Virus record (IMG/VR): IMGVR_UViG_3300029787_000291
Coordinates: 1 to 25,593 of that record
From: a virus
Strand: one strand, 5' to 3'
Length of the DNA: 25,593 nucleotides
Shown here: positions 13,363 through 21,923 of the stretch, in pieces
Numbering within the stretch: the stretch's first letter is position 1
How the letters are laid out: every line of letters begins with the position of its first letter
The notes under the pieces: generated by a model
Database searches by the model: none
What the model was told of the DNA's origin: nothing
Seen by the model: the letters and a program-made list of their open reading frames with translations, nothing else
Made by a program: the position numbers and the translations under genes

Positions 13363-15756
13363 ATGATTTATACTAATTCACAAAGTTCCTTTCCGGATCA
13401 AGTAGTTCCTCAAGAAGAGAAAATGTCGTTGGACTATGGACTTCAAGTCGGTAGAGCAATAGAAGGAGAGTGGTGGGCCGCAGGAGTAGGCGGAGCAAGA
13501 TATTCTAATAATTACAATATATATCATAGAAGAAGATTATACGCTAGAGGGGAACAGTCAATACAAAAATATAAAGACGAACTTTCAGTTAACGGTGATT
13601 TATCTTATCTTAATTTAGACTGGACACCAGTAGCTGTAGTTCCAAAGTTCGTAGATATTGTAGTTAACGGTATGTCAGAAAAAATATATGACATAAAAGC
13701 ATTTGCGCAAGATCCAGCTTCTCAAAAGAAAAGAACTAATTACGCAGAAAAACTTCATAAAAATATTGTAACTAGAGATTTTATAGAATCAGTAAAGTCT
13801 CAAATGGGTATGGATATATCAGAGGTTAAGAATATGCAAAACCCTCCTGAAAACGAAGAAGAATTAGAAATTCATATGCAACTAGATTATAAACAATCAG
13901 TTGAAATTGCAGAAGAAGAAGTAATAAATAATACGTTAGAAAGAAATAAATATGAACTAACGAAAAGAAGAATTTATAAAGATTTAGTAGAACTAGGAAT
14001 TGGTTGTGTTAAAACAGCTTGGAATAAATCTGAAGGGGTTGTTGTGGATTATGTTGATCCAGCTAATATAGTTTACTCATATACAGATGATCCTAACTTT
14101 GAAGATGTTTATTATGTAGGTGAAGTAAAAAACATTTCATTACCAGAGCTTAAAAAAGAATTTCCAAACTTAACAGACGCTGAGTTGGAGATGATACAAA
14201 AAATGCCAGGCAATACTAACTATAGAAGAAACTATAGAGGAAATAGAGATAGTGATACTATTCAAGTACTATATTTTGAATATAAAACTTATGCTGATCA
14301 AGTTTTTAAAGTTAAAAAAACAGCTAACGGGTTAGATAAAGCATTAGAAAAGCCAGATACTTTTAATCCACCACCTAACGATGGGTTTGAAAGAGTTAGT
14401 AGATCTATTGAGGTTTTATATCATGGAGCAAAAATATTGGGCCATCCAATTATGCTAGACTGGAAAGTTGCTGAAAATATGACAAGACCAAAGTCTAATT
14501 TATGTAAAGTTAACATGAATTATAGTATATGTGCTCCATCTTTGTATAAAGGTCGTATAACTTCTTTAGTAGAAAGGATGATTACTTTTGCAGACATGAT
14601 ACAATTAACATCGTTAAAACTACAACAAGTATTATCTCGTATGGTACCAGATGGTGTTTATTTAGATGTTGATGGTTTAGCAGAAGTTGACTTAGGTAAT
14701 GGAACAAACTATAATCCAAGAGAAGCCTTAAATATGTACTTTCAAACAGGTTCTATTGTAGGTCGATCAATGACACAAGATGGCGATATAAACCCAGGTA
14801 AAGTTCCTATACAAGAATTAAACAGTTCTAACGGTATGGCTAAAATACAAAGCCTTATATCTACATATCAATATTATTTACAAATGATAAGAGATGTAAC
14901 CGGTTTAAATGAAGCTAGAGATGGTAGTAATCCAGATAAAGATGCTTTACTAGGATTACAAAAATTAGCTGTAGCTCAATCAAATGTTGCAACTAGAAAT
15001 GTGCTTGACGCTGGTTTATATTTAACCTTAAGAACCTGTGAAAATATAGCTTTAAGAATAGCTGATTCACTAGAGTTTGCTTTAACAAACGAAGCTTTAG
15101 TTGATAGTATTAGCTTATATAATGTAGCAACATTAGAAGAAATAAAAGAATTACATTTATATGACTTTGGTATATTCTTAGAATTAGAACCTGATGAGGA
15201 AGATAAGCAAATTTTAGAACAAAATATAGATATAGCCTTAAAAAATAATCAAATAAACTTAGAAGATGCTATAGATATAAGAAATATACATAATTTACGT
15301 TTAGCTAATCAATTATTAAAATTAAAAAGAAAACAAAAATCTAAAGAAGACCAACAAAAGCAACAACAAATGATTCAAGCACAAGCTAAAGCTAATGCTG
15401 AGTCAGCTGAAAAAGCTGCTATGTATGAAGTTCAGAAAAAAGAAGCTTTTGCTCAGACCGAATTACAAGTAGAAAAAGGTAAGTCTGATTTTAGAATACA
15501 ACAAATGCAAGTTGATTTACAGTTAAAAATGCAATTAGCACAGCAAAAGTTTGCTTTTGATAAAGAGTTAGCTCAAATAGATTTACAAAAAGATGTAAAT
15601 AAAGAACAAATGATTGAAAATCGTAAAGATCAAAGATCCAAACTTGAAGCAACGCAGCAAAGTAAACTAATAGAACAAAGAGAATATAATCTTACCCCTA
15701 CTGATTTTAGTGATCAACCGAGTGGTCCAACACTAAGTGAACAGGTAGGTATTTAA
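13363..15756 (+). CDS. Portal protein
   Basis: A 797-residue protein directly after terL, the expected place for the dodecameric portal ring through which DNA is packaged. N-terminal half: wing and clip regions with DWTPVAVVPKFVDIVVNGM near 88-106. Middle: stem-like helices around RITSLVERMITFADMIQLT and a crown-side DVTGLNEARDGSNPDKDALL. From about 660 to 765 there is a long Lys/Gln-rich coiled coil (KEDQQKQQQMIQAQAKANAE and following), like the helical barrel that extends into the head in P22-type portals. A length near 800 and the long barrel are consistent with crAss-like portals. It is followed by the scaffold gene after a 10-bp tandem duplication. Confidence 0.88.
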   Translation: MIYTNSQSSFPDQVVPQEEKMSLDYGLQVGRAIEGEWWAAGVGGARYSNNYNIYHRRRLYARGEQSIQKYKDELSVNGDLSYLNLDWTPVAVVPKFVDIVVNGMSEKIYDIKAFAQDPASQKKRTNYAEKLHKNIVTRDFIESVKSQMGMDISEVKNMQNPPENEEELEIHMQLDYKQSVEIAEEEVINNTLERNKYELTKRRIYKDLVELGIGCVKTAWNKSEGVVVDYVDPANIVYSYTDDPNFEDVYYVGEVKNISLPELKKEFPNLTDAELEMIQKMPGNTNYRRNYRGNRDSDTIQVLYFEYKTYADQVFKVKKTANGLDKALEKPDTFNPPPNDGFERVSRSIEVLYHGAKILGHPIMLDWKVAENMTRPKSNLCKVNMNYSICAPSLYKGRITSLVERMITFADMIQLTSLKLQQVLSRMVPDGVYLDVDGLAEVDLGNGTNYNPREALNMYFQTGSIVGRSMTQDGDINPGKVPIQELNSSNGMAKIQSLISTYQYYLQMIRDVTGLNEARDGSNPDKDALLGLQKLAVAQSNVATRNVLDAGLYLTLRTCENIALRIADSLEFALTNEALVDSISLYNVATLEEIKELHLYDFGIFLELEPDEEDKQILEQNIDIALKNNQINLEDAIDIRNIHNLRLANQLLKLKRKQKSKEDQQKQQQMIQAQAKANAESAEKAAMYEVQKKEAFAQTELQVEKGKSDFRIQQMQVDLQLKMQLAQQKFAFDKELAQIDLQKDVNKEQMIENRKDQRSKLEATQQSKLIEQREYNLTPTDFSDQPSGPTLSEQVGI

Positions 15757-15775
15757 TCATATAATATCATATAAT
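15756..15775 (+). repeat. Perfect 10-bp tandem duplication at the scaffold start
   Basis: ATCATATAAT occurs twice back to back (15756-15765 and 15766-15775). The first base belongs to the portal stop codon and the last two to the scaffold ATG. The duplication sets the distance between the portal stop and scaffold start, so it could alter re-initiation efficiency. Confidence 0.7.
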
Positions 15776-16910
15776 GGAAGAAAAAAAAGTAGAAGATGTT
15801 CCTCAAGAAGGGGAATTTAAAATGAAAAAAAAGCCAGGTAGGCCAAAAAAATTAGTAATAAAAACTAATGATGCGCCTAAAATGGATTTAACTAAAAAAG
15901 AAGAAGATGCCATTCAAACACAAGAGACAAGCGATAGCGATGTTGTTATCGAAGAAAAGAAAGACGAGACAAGTGGCGAAAAAGTGGTTGAAGAAGTACG
16001 GAATGCCGAAGAAGTAGAAAAACCAATAATAGAAGAAATAACAGAGGAAGATACTGTAGAAAATAAAACAGAAACACCTGTTATTGAAGATCAAATTAAA
16101 TTACCTGAAAACGTAGAAAAGCTAGTTAGCTTTATGAACGAAACTGGAGGTGATCTAAACGACTATTTAAGATTAAACGCAGATTACTCTTCAGTAGATG
16201 AAGACGCACTGTTAAAAGAATATTATAAAAATACTAAACCACATTTAGATTCTGAAGAGATAAATTTTATCATGGAAGAAAATTTTAAAGTGGATGAAGA
16301 TTACGACGAAGAGCGAGAAGTGCGTCGAAAAAAACTCGCTAAAAAAGAGGAAATTGCTAAAGCAAAAAATTTTTTAGAAGGACTAAAGGAAAAGTATTAC
16401 GAGGAAATCAAGTTGAGGCCCACGGTAAATAATGAATTAAGTAAAGCTAAAGAGTTTTTTGATAGGTTTTCAAAAGATAAAGAGATAGCGAATAAGCAAC
16501 ACGAAAGTTTTAAACAAAATACACAACAATATTTTTCTGAAGATTTCAAAGGTTTTGATTTTAGCGTTGGAGAAAAAAAGTTTAGGTATGGAGTTTCTAA
16601 CCCAAACGAGGTTGCTGATTCTCAATCAGATATTTCTAATGTAGTTAAGAAGTTCTTAAATGATAAAGGAGAAGTTGTCGATGTTAAAGGCTATCATAAA
16701 GCTATGTACACAGCTAGGAACGCTGATACTATAGCACAACATTTTTATGAGCAAGGTAAAGCTGACGCTGTAAAAGATGTTGTTGCTAAATCTAAAAATA
16801 TAAATACCGAAGGTAGAAAAAGTGCTCCTGAAGATATTTATTTAAATGGATTAAAAGTAAAAGCGGTTAGTGGTGTAAATAGTTCTAAGTTAAAAATAAA
16901 AAAAAGATAA
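15774..16910 (+). CDS. Scaffold / head assembly protein
   Basis: A 378-residue acidic, helix-rich protein between portal and capsid genes, where scaffolds sit. The first 100 residues are highly charged and likely disordered, with an AT-hook-like KKKPGRPKKL at 18-27 (core GRP). A folded helical section follows: ENVEKLVSFMNETGGDLNDY near 113-132 leading into DEDALLKEYYKNTKPHLDSE. Long helices run to about 250, and the C-terminal region ends in a basic tail KLKIKKR that could bind the capsid protein. The order of helical, charged and basic-tail parts is typical of phage scaffolds, which guide coat assembly and leave the head. No protease signature is visible. AT-hook function is speculative. Confidence 0.75.
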   Translation: MEEKKVEDVPQEGEFKMKKKPGRPKKLVIKTNDAPKMDLTKKEEDAIQTQETSDSDVVIEEKKDETSGEKVVEEVRNAEEVEKPIIEEITEEDTVENKTETPVIEDQIKLPENVEKLVSFMNETGGDLNDYLRLNADYSSVDEDALLKEYYKNTKPHLDSEEINFIMEENFKVDEDYDEEREVRRKKLAKKEEIAKAKNFLEGLKEKYYEEIKLRPTVNNELSKAKEFFDRFSKDKEIANKQHESFKQNTQQYFSEDFKGFDFSVGEKKFRYGVSNPNEVADSQSDISNVVKKFLNDKGEVVDVKGYHKAMYTARNADTIAQHFYEQGKADAVKDVVAKSKNINTEGRKSAPEDIYLNGLKVKAVSGVNSSKLKIKKR

Positions 16911-16920
16911 AAATTAAAAA

Positions 16921-18363
16921 ATGGGACAATTTGCAAGCACAGGCCCAGGATTAATTCCTACTCAAGATCAAAGTATTCTGTCGACTAACTATCTACAGTG
17001 GACTGATCCTAACGGAGCTAATTTTGCGGACTTTGCACAACAATACTTACCTGAGCTATATGAGCAGGAAGTAGAAAGATTTGGTAACAGAACGTTATCA
17101 GGTTTTTTAAGAATGGTAGGCGCTGAAATGCCTATGACATCTGACCAAGTTATTTGGTCTGAACAAAATAGATTACACATTGGTTATGATGACGTGTCTG
17201 TAGGTGGTGCTAATAACACTACTTTTACAGTTGTTATTCCACCAGGAAACGAAGTAGTAGTTAGAGTTAATCAAACATTTGTTGTTTATGATCCAGCTCA
17301 ACAAATTACTTTAAAAGGTTTAGTAACTACAGCTCCTAACCCAGGTGCTCCAGGTACTTTAACTTTTGAGGGTGCTTGTTACACTGCTAATGATTTTGGA
17401 TCTCTTAATCCTAATGGACTAAAACTATTTGTTTATGGTTCTGATTTTGCGAAAGGAACACTAGGAATGGACGGATCTGTTACTCCATCTTTTACTCAAT
17501 TTCATAATAAGCCAATTATTATTAAAGACAAGTACGAAGTTAATGGTTCAGACACTGCTCAAATTGGTTGGGTTGAAGTTGCTACTGAAGACGGAACATC
17601 TGGATTCTTATGGTACATGAAAGCTGAGTCTGAAACTAGATTAAGATACGAAGATTATCTTGAAATGGCTATGGTTGAAGGTGAACTTGCCACAGCTGGT
17701 AACTTTGCTGCCGCTGCAGGACCTACTGCTGGTAGTGGAACACAAGGTATGTTCTCTGCTATTGAAAATAGAGGAAATGTTTATCAAGGATTCGCTGGAG
17801 CTGCAAACCCTGGTGCTGGTGCATTAGGAGACTTTGACGAGATTCTACAAGAATTAGATTTACAAGGTGCTATTGAAGAAAACATGTTATTCTTAGACAG
17901 AGCTACTGCTCTTGATTTTGATGATATGATTGCTGCTCAAGCTGGTGGTGGATATAACAACACAAGCGCTGCTTCTTACGGTCTTTTTGATAACGAAGCT
18001 GAAATGGCATTAAACTTTGGTTTTTCTGGTTTTAGAAGAGGTTCTTATGACTTTTATAAAACAGACTGGAAATACTTAAACGATGCTTCTACCAGAGGAA
18101 TGGTTGACAACATTAAAGGTGTGTTAATCCCTGCTGGAACATCTACAGTATATGATCAAATGTTAGGATCTAACATCAGACGTCCTTTCTTACATGTAAG
18201 ATATAGAGCTTCTGAAACAGACGATAGAAGAATGAAATCATGGATTACTGGTTCAGTTGGTGGAGCTTATACTTCATCTCTTGATGCTATGGAAGTTCAT
18301 TATCTTTCTGAAAGATGTCTATGTGTACAAGCTGCTAACAATTTCGTATTATTTGTAGCGTAA
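16921..18363 (+). CDS. Major capsid protein
   Basis: A 480-residue protein right after the scaffold. The N-terminal part (ANFADFAQQYLPELYEQEVE and RTLSGFLRMVGAEMP) forms long helices like an HK97-type N-arm and spine. A beta-rich insertion follows at about 90-200 (VVVRVNQTFVVYD, LFVYGSDF). The central section RLRYEDYLEMAMVEGELATA then leads into an axial-domain-like C-terminal region with RGMVDNIKGVLIPAGTSTVY and RRPFLHVRYRASETDDRR. Pro and Cys are few, and the codon usage appears less A-biased than neighbours (many GCT/GGT/GAA), fitting a highly expressed product. It is a plausible client of the phage chaperonin. The HK97 fold is inferred from gene order and helix/strand pattern, not from a clear motif. 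Confidence 0.85.
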   Translation: MGQFASTGPGLIPTQDQSILSTNYLQWTDPNGANFADFAQQYLPELYEQEVERFGNRTLSGFLRMVGAEMPMTSDQVIWSEQNRLHIGYDDVSVGGANNTTFTVVIPPGNEVVVRVNQTFVVYDPAQQITLKGLVTTAPNPGAPGTLTFEGACYTANDFGSLNPNGLKLFVYGSDFAKGTLGMDGSVTPSFTQFHNKPIIIKDKYEVNGSDTAQIGWVEVATEDGTSGFLWYMKAESETRLRYEDYLEMAMVEGELATAGNFAAAAGPTAGSGTQGMFSAIENRGNVYQGFAGAANPGAGALGDFDEILQELDLQGAIEENMLFLDRATALDFDDMIAAQAGGGYNNTSAASYGLFDNEAEMALNFGFSGFRRGSYDFYKTDWKYLNDASTRGMVDNIKGVLIPAGTSTVYDQMLGSNIRRPFLHVRYRASETDDRRMKSWITGSVGGAYTSSLDAMEVHYLSERCLCVQAANNFVLFVA

Positions 18364-18389
18364 TTTATTAACCTTTTAAAATTTAAATT

Positions 18390-19028
18390 ATGGCAACAAT
18401 ACAAATTAATATAGTAGACCAAGCACCTTTTTTCTATACATTAGAAGATGGTGATTCTTATGCAACTACGCAAAACAACGAGCCAAATCAATTGGTTATA
18501 CTAGTAGCAGATGCAACTGGTACACCAAAAAAAGAGATCGTTGTAACTAGAGATGATTCATCTGTTGATGGTAATTCTATGGCTGCTTGTTTGCAAGAGG
18601 GAATGGAGATCGCTGAATCGCTACTTTTAGCAACAGGGAGTCCAACACAACAATTACCTATTTACACTGGTGAAGCTTGGGACTCGGCTGTTAGTTCAGC
18701 AGTTTCAGGTAATGAGCCAGGTCTTTTTCAAGAAGTTATTTGGTATTGCACCCAAGACGAAAAAAATGTAATTAACCAATTGATAGCTGATAGAAAAGAC
18801 AAGGTTGAAGACGTAAAGGCACAAATTGAAACAGATTTAAAAGTCGCTTGTGATGAGCTCAATTTATCTGCAATAAGAGGTCCATTAGGTCCTATTGAGT
18901 GTGGAGCATCTAGTGACAAGATCGATGGCATAGCTAATGCTGCTGTTGGTCCTTTAACTGATATTCCATATGTTGGAAAAGTAGGGGTTGTTTATAAATC
19001 CGTTACAGTTCAAACTCCTTCACCATAA
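18390..19028 (+). CDS. Head accessory / decoration protein candidate, 212 aa
   Basis: A 212-residue protein immediately downstream of the capsid gene and upstream of a terminator. The front (ATIQINIVDQAPFFYTLEDG, then QLVILVADATGTPKKEIVV) is beta-rich; the middle is helical (EKNVINQLIADRKDKVEDVKAQIETDLKVACDEL, two helices), and the end is a beta-like tail (PYVGKVGVVYKSVTVQT). No recognised family. Three Cys residues are dispersed. Being between capsid and a terminator on one transcript suggests abundant expression and a head role such as decoration or head completion. Confidence 0.6.
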   Translation: MATIQINIVDQAPFFYTLEDGDSYATTQNNEPNQLVILVADATGTPKKEIVVTRDDSSVDGNSMAACLQEGMEIAESLLLATGSPTQQLPIYTGEAWDSAVSSAVSGNEPGLFQEVIWYCTQDEKNVINQLIADRKDKVEDVKAQIETDLKVACDELNLSAIRGPLGPIECGASSDKIDGIANAAVGPLTDIPYVGKVGVVYKSVTVQTPSP

Positions 19029-19050
19029 GGAAATTGATTATTTAAAATAT

Positions 19051-19090
19051 AATAAAGCCTCTTTAATTAGAGGCTTTATTTTAAAATAAA
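19051..19090 (+). terminator. Intrinsic terminator after the capsid gene block
   Basis: AATAAAGCCTC (19051-19061) pairs with GAGGCTTTATT (19070-19080) across an 8-nt loop, giving an 11-bp stem. The descending arm runs into TTTATTTTAAAAT. The next gene starts at 19095, so little room remains for a promoter. The terminator is probably leaky or a promoter lies within it. Confidence 0.8.
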
Positions 19091-19094
19091 AAAT

Positions 19095-20264
19095 ATGAAA
19101 GCAATAAAAATAAAAAGAGATAATCAGTTTTGGAAAGATGAAAAAAGTTATAGTATTACAGATGCTAAACTATTGACTCTTCCTTCTATAAAAGAAGTTA
19201 TAACTACAGTTGGTGACAATACTTATACAGCAACGGTATTTGAAGAAGCTAATGGTGACTTTTACTTCATATGCTCAATTCCTTTATATAATGATCAATT
19301 TGGAGCTGATGTAGACTATATAAGTTTATTTAAAGAAAACGACCCCAACTTAGTACAATACTTGAGTACCAAAATTGGAGATACAACTAGCACGAGCTTA
19401 GAGAGTAAATTTAACCAAGCTAGAATTAATCAAACAAATACGTTTAAAAATTTTTTAGCTAGTGGAGACGATGTTTTAACTTTCACCTCTTCTATTGGTT
19501 TTCCTGATAGAAAAGAATTAGATATGGTTACTAAGTTTTGGCAAAATAATATTGATGCTGAACAAACTAGTACTTATAAAAAAGGAGATCAAATTACCAT
19601 GTCTAATGTATATTCAGATACTAGAACGCTATTTGAGTCAAGTTATGGATTAACTTTTGATAGTACCAATGCTTGGCCAGGGCAAACAAGTATAACATTT
19701 TTTGATGTTGAAGTAAAAGGTGGTTTTGTTTCATCTGCTGCGGCTCTTGCATCAGCTATTTCTTTCGCTACTAAAGCAAATACTGAGCAATGCACTCAGT
19801 TTAGAACTAAGTTTTGGAATTCTGAAACAGCTGATAATTATACTGATGAACTTAATAAATTAGTAGACGCTGCGCAAGCAACGGTAAAAGAGCGTAATGA
19901 AGAGGTTCAGAAAGCTGAAGAAGCTCAAGAGCAAGCTAATCAGGATCTTTCAGAAGCACAAGAAAACTTAGCAAATGTTACATCTAAGGCTAATGAAGAA
20001 TATGAAGAGTGTGTTAAAGAATGTGGTGAAAATCCCAGCGCTTCATGTGTGGCTGCTTGTCAAGCAACTAAAGATGATGCAATTGCAGCTGCGCAAGCTA
20101 ATGTAGATAATGCTCAAGCCGCTTTAGACACGGCTAAAGCAAATTTACAAGCTGCACAGGCTGCGTATAGTGAAGCTGACTTGGCGTTGACTCAAGCTTC
20201 CCAAAATCAAACAGCACAAGAAGAACGAACCCAGCAAATCCAAGAAATTTGTGGGGAGAGCTAA
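19095..20264 (+). CDS. Coiled-coil virion protein with twin CX3C motif
   Basis: A 389-residue protein. The first 230 residues are a mixed beta/alpha region, with strand-like YTATVFEEANGDFYFICSIP and TFFDVEVKGGFVSSAAALAS. The rest is a Gln/Ala/Glu-rich coiled-coil hairpin: arm one about 245-305 and arm two about 323-385. At the hairpin tip sits C306-x3-C310-x7-C318-x3-C322 (ECVKEC, then SCVAAC), a twin CX3C arrangement known from disulfide-stabilised helical hairpins such as alpha-hairpinins, but unexpected for a cytoplasmically made phage protein. It is probably a structural virion component (internal, whisker or neck fibre) with oxidation after release or during cell lysis. The family was not recognised. 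Confidence 0.55.
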   Translation: MKAIKIKRDNQFWKDEKSYSITDAKLLTLPSIKEVITTVGDNTYTATVFEEANGDFYFICSIPLYNDQFGADVDYISLFKENDPNLVQYLSTKIGDTTSTSLESKFNQARINQTNTFKNFLASGDDVLTFTSSIGFPDRKELDMVTKFWQNNIDAEQTSTYKKGDQITMSNVYSDTRTLFESSYGLTFDSTNAWPGQTSITFFDVEVKGGFVSSAAALASAISFATKANTEQCTQFRTKFWNSETADNYTDELNKLVDAAQATVKERNEEVQKAEEAQEQANQDLSEAQENLANVTSKANEEYEECVKECGENPSASCVAACQATKDDAIAAAQANVDNAQAALDTAKANLQAAQAAYSEADLALTQASQNQTAQEERTQQIQEICGES

Positions 20265-20299
20265 TAAATAAATACAAATAAACAATTATATTATATATT

Positions 20300-21058
20300 A
20301 TGAAAAAAGAAAAAACCCCAAATGATTGGGAAATTAAAGACAGAAACTACTATTTAAAAAATGGTCTTTCGCCATTAACATTTACATTATCTTCTAAACA
20401 TACTCGAAGATTTCCTTTACTTTATTTTGATGAAGAAAAAGGACATAATAGAGAATTAAGATATGCTACTAATCAAAAATCCGTTTTTGTTGACGAACAA
20501 GATGGGATGGTAACTTTGGAACATATTGTTTTTAAGGACGGCGTTTTACACGTACCAAGGGAAAAACAAAATTTACAAATGTTATTATCTATTTACCATC
20601 CAGGAAAAAACAAAAGATATTCGGAACTAGATGTAGTAAAAGAAGCAGATGATGAAATAGATGTTTTAGAAAATGAGTTTCAAGCAATATCTGCAGCTAG
20701 AGAGCTAACTGTTGATCATGCTGAGGCTATATTAAGAGTAGAGTTTGGATCTAAAGTGTCAGAGATGAGTTCTAAAGAACTTAAAAGAGATCTTCTTATA
20801 TTTGCTAAGAAAAATCCTTTATTGTTCTTAGAATTGGTAAATGATGACAATGTAGAGTTGAGAAACTTTGGAATAAAAGCAACAGAGGCAGGTATTATAT
20901 CTTTATCACAAGATCAAAGAACATTTGCCTGGGCTAGTAATGGTAAAAAGCTAATGCAAGTTCCTTTTGATGAAAATCCATATTCAGCATTTGCTGCATA
21001 TTTAAAAACAGATGAAGGAGTTGAGGTTTATAAATCAATCCAGAAAAAACTAAAATAA
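20300..21058 (+). CDS. Conserved-looking phage structural-region protein, 252 aa
   Basis: A 252-residue protein with a beta-rich first half (NDWEIKDRNYYLKNGLSPLT, TLSSKHTRRFPLLYFDEEKG, NRELRYATNQKSVFVDEQDG, ending VLHVPREKQNL) and a helical second half (AILRVEFGSKVSEMSSKELKRD, then FLELVNDDNVELRNFGIKAT, ending with VPFDENPYSAFAAYLKTDEG). I recall the same order of segments in a protein adjacent to neck and tail genes in aquatic phages, usually annotated as hypothetical. There are no catalytic motifs. It is followed by a strong terminator, closing a two-gene block that starts at 19095. A head-tail joining or assembly role is inferred from position. Confidence 0.6.
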   Translation: MKKEKTPNDWEIKDRNYYLKNGLSPLTFTLSSKHTRRFPLLYFDEEKGHNRELRYATNQKSVFVDEQDGMVTLEHIVFKDGVLHVPREKQNLQMLLSIYHPGKNKRYSELDVVKEADDEIDVLENEFQAISAARELTVDHAEAILRVEFGSKVSEMSSKELKRDLLIFAKKNPLLFLELVNDDNVELRNFGIKATEAGIISLSQDQRTFAWASNGKKLMQVPFDENPYSAFAAYLKTDEGVEVYKSIQKKLK

Positions 21059-21073
21059 CAAGTGATTATAATT

Positions 21074-21099
21074 AAGGCGGCTATGCGGCCGCCTTTTTT
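21074..21099 (+). terminator. Strong intrinsic terminator
   Basis: AAGGCGGC (21074-21081) pairs with GCCGCCTT (21088-21095) over a 6-nt loop, followed at once by a T-run (21094-21099). The stem is GC-rich against an AT-rich background, which makes a rho-independent terminator convincing. Only 17 nt separate the T-run from the next ATG. Confidence 0.85.
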
Positions 21100-21116
21100 A
21101 TTACAAAAATATTAAA

Positions 21117-21920
21117 ATGGCTATAAACGTAAATACAGTATATCAAACAGTCTTATTAATTCTTAATAAAGAACAAAGAGGTTATATTACTCCAAATGAG
21201 TTTAATAAAATAGCCACTCAAGTACAATTAGAAATATTTGAACAATACTTTGAAGATTTAAATCAACAATTAAGAAATCCAGGATATGAAGATGAATATG
21301 CTGATAGAGTAGACAACATTGAAGAAAAAATATCTTTATTTAAGAAGGTAGGAGAAGCTTCTTATTACACTGGTAATCCTGCTAATTCTTTGTCTGAACC
21401 TTATTTTTATATGCCAAGTGATGTTCATAGAATAGGAACTATAATATATAAAGGAGAACAAGAGATAGAAATGACAAATAGAGGAGAATACCTAAGACTA
21501 AACATGTCTAAATTAACTCGACCAACTACTAACTATCCTTTATATATACAAGAAGAAAATGTAAGTCCTGTAAATCCATTACCTCCAAATCAAGTTTTAT
21601 GTGACGACTGTATTAGAGTTTATGTATATCCAGAAAAAATAACTGATAAAGTTTCTATATCATATATTAGAAAACCAAAAGATGTAATTTGGGCTTTTAC
21701 TCAAGGTAGTTTACAGCAATACATTTGGGATGGTGATCCTAGTTCTACTGGTATTCCTACTCCAAGTACTGGATCTGTTAATTTTGAAATAGATGATACA
21801 GAACAAACAGAAGTTATAATAAGAATACTTATGTATGCTGGTGTGGTAATAAGAGATCCACAAATAATCCAAGCAGCTGCAGCGCAAACTAACGCAACAG
21901 AAGCAAATCAAAAAAGCTAA
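21117..21920 (+). CDS. Ring / neck (head-tail connector) protein, crAss-like type
   Basis: A 267-residue protein opening MAINVNTVYQTVLLILNKEQ, then RGYITPNEFNKIATQVQLEI and FEQYFEDLNQQLRNP. The pattern NTVYxTVLxILNKEQRGYITPxEFNxxA recalls the ring/tubular protein that follows the head genes in Bacteroidota and crAss-like phages. A beta-rich middle (YMPSDVHRIGTIIYKGEQ and IRVYVYPEKITDKVSISYIR) precedes a C-terminal helix rich in Ala/Gln. Such proteins connect the portal to the short tail. It is 3 nt upstream of the next ring protein. The class is inferred from the N-terminal pattern and neighbourhood. Confidence 0.65.
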   Translation: MAINVNTVYQTVLLILNKEQRGYITPNEFNKIATQVQLEIFEQYFEDLNQQLRNPGYEDEYADRVDNIEEKISLFKKVGEASYYTGNPANSLSEPYFYMPSDVHRIGTIIYKGEQEIEMTNRGEYLRLNMSKLTRPTTNYPLYIQEENVSPVNPLPPNQVLCDDCIRVYVYPEKITDKVSISYIRKPKDVIWAFTQGSLQQYIWDGDPSSTGIPTPSTGSVNFEIDDTEQTEVIIRILMYAGVVIRDPQIIQAAAAQTNATEANQKS

Positions 21921-21923
21921 AAT

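Noticed and set aside
18728-18931. Minus-strand open frame within the 212-aa gene
   Set aside because: A shadow of the plus-strand gene with no independent signal.
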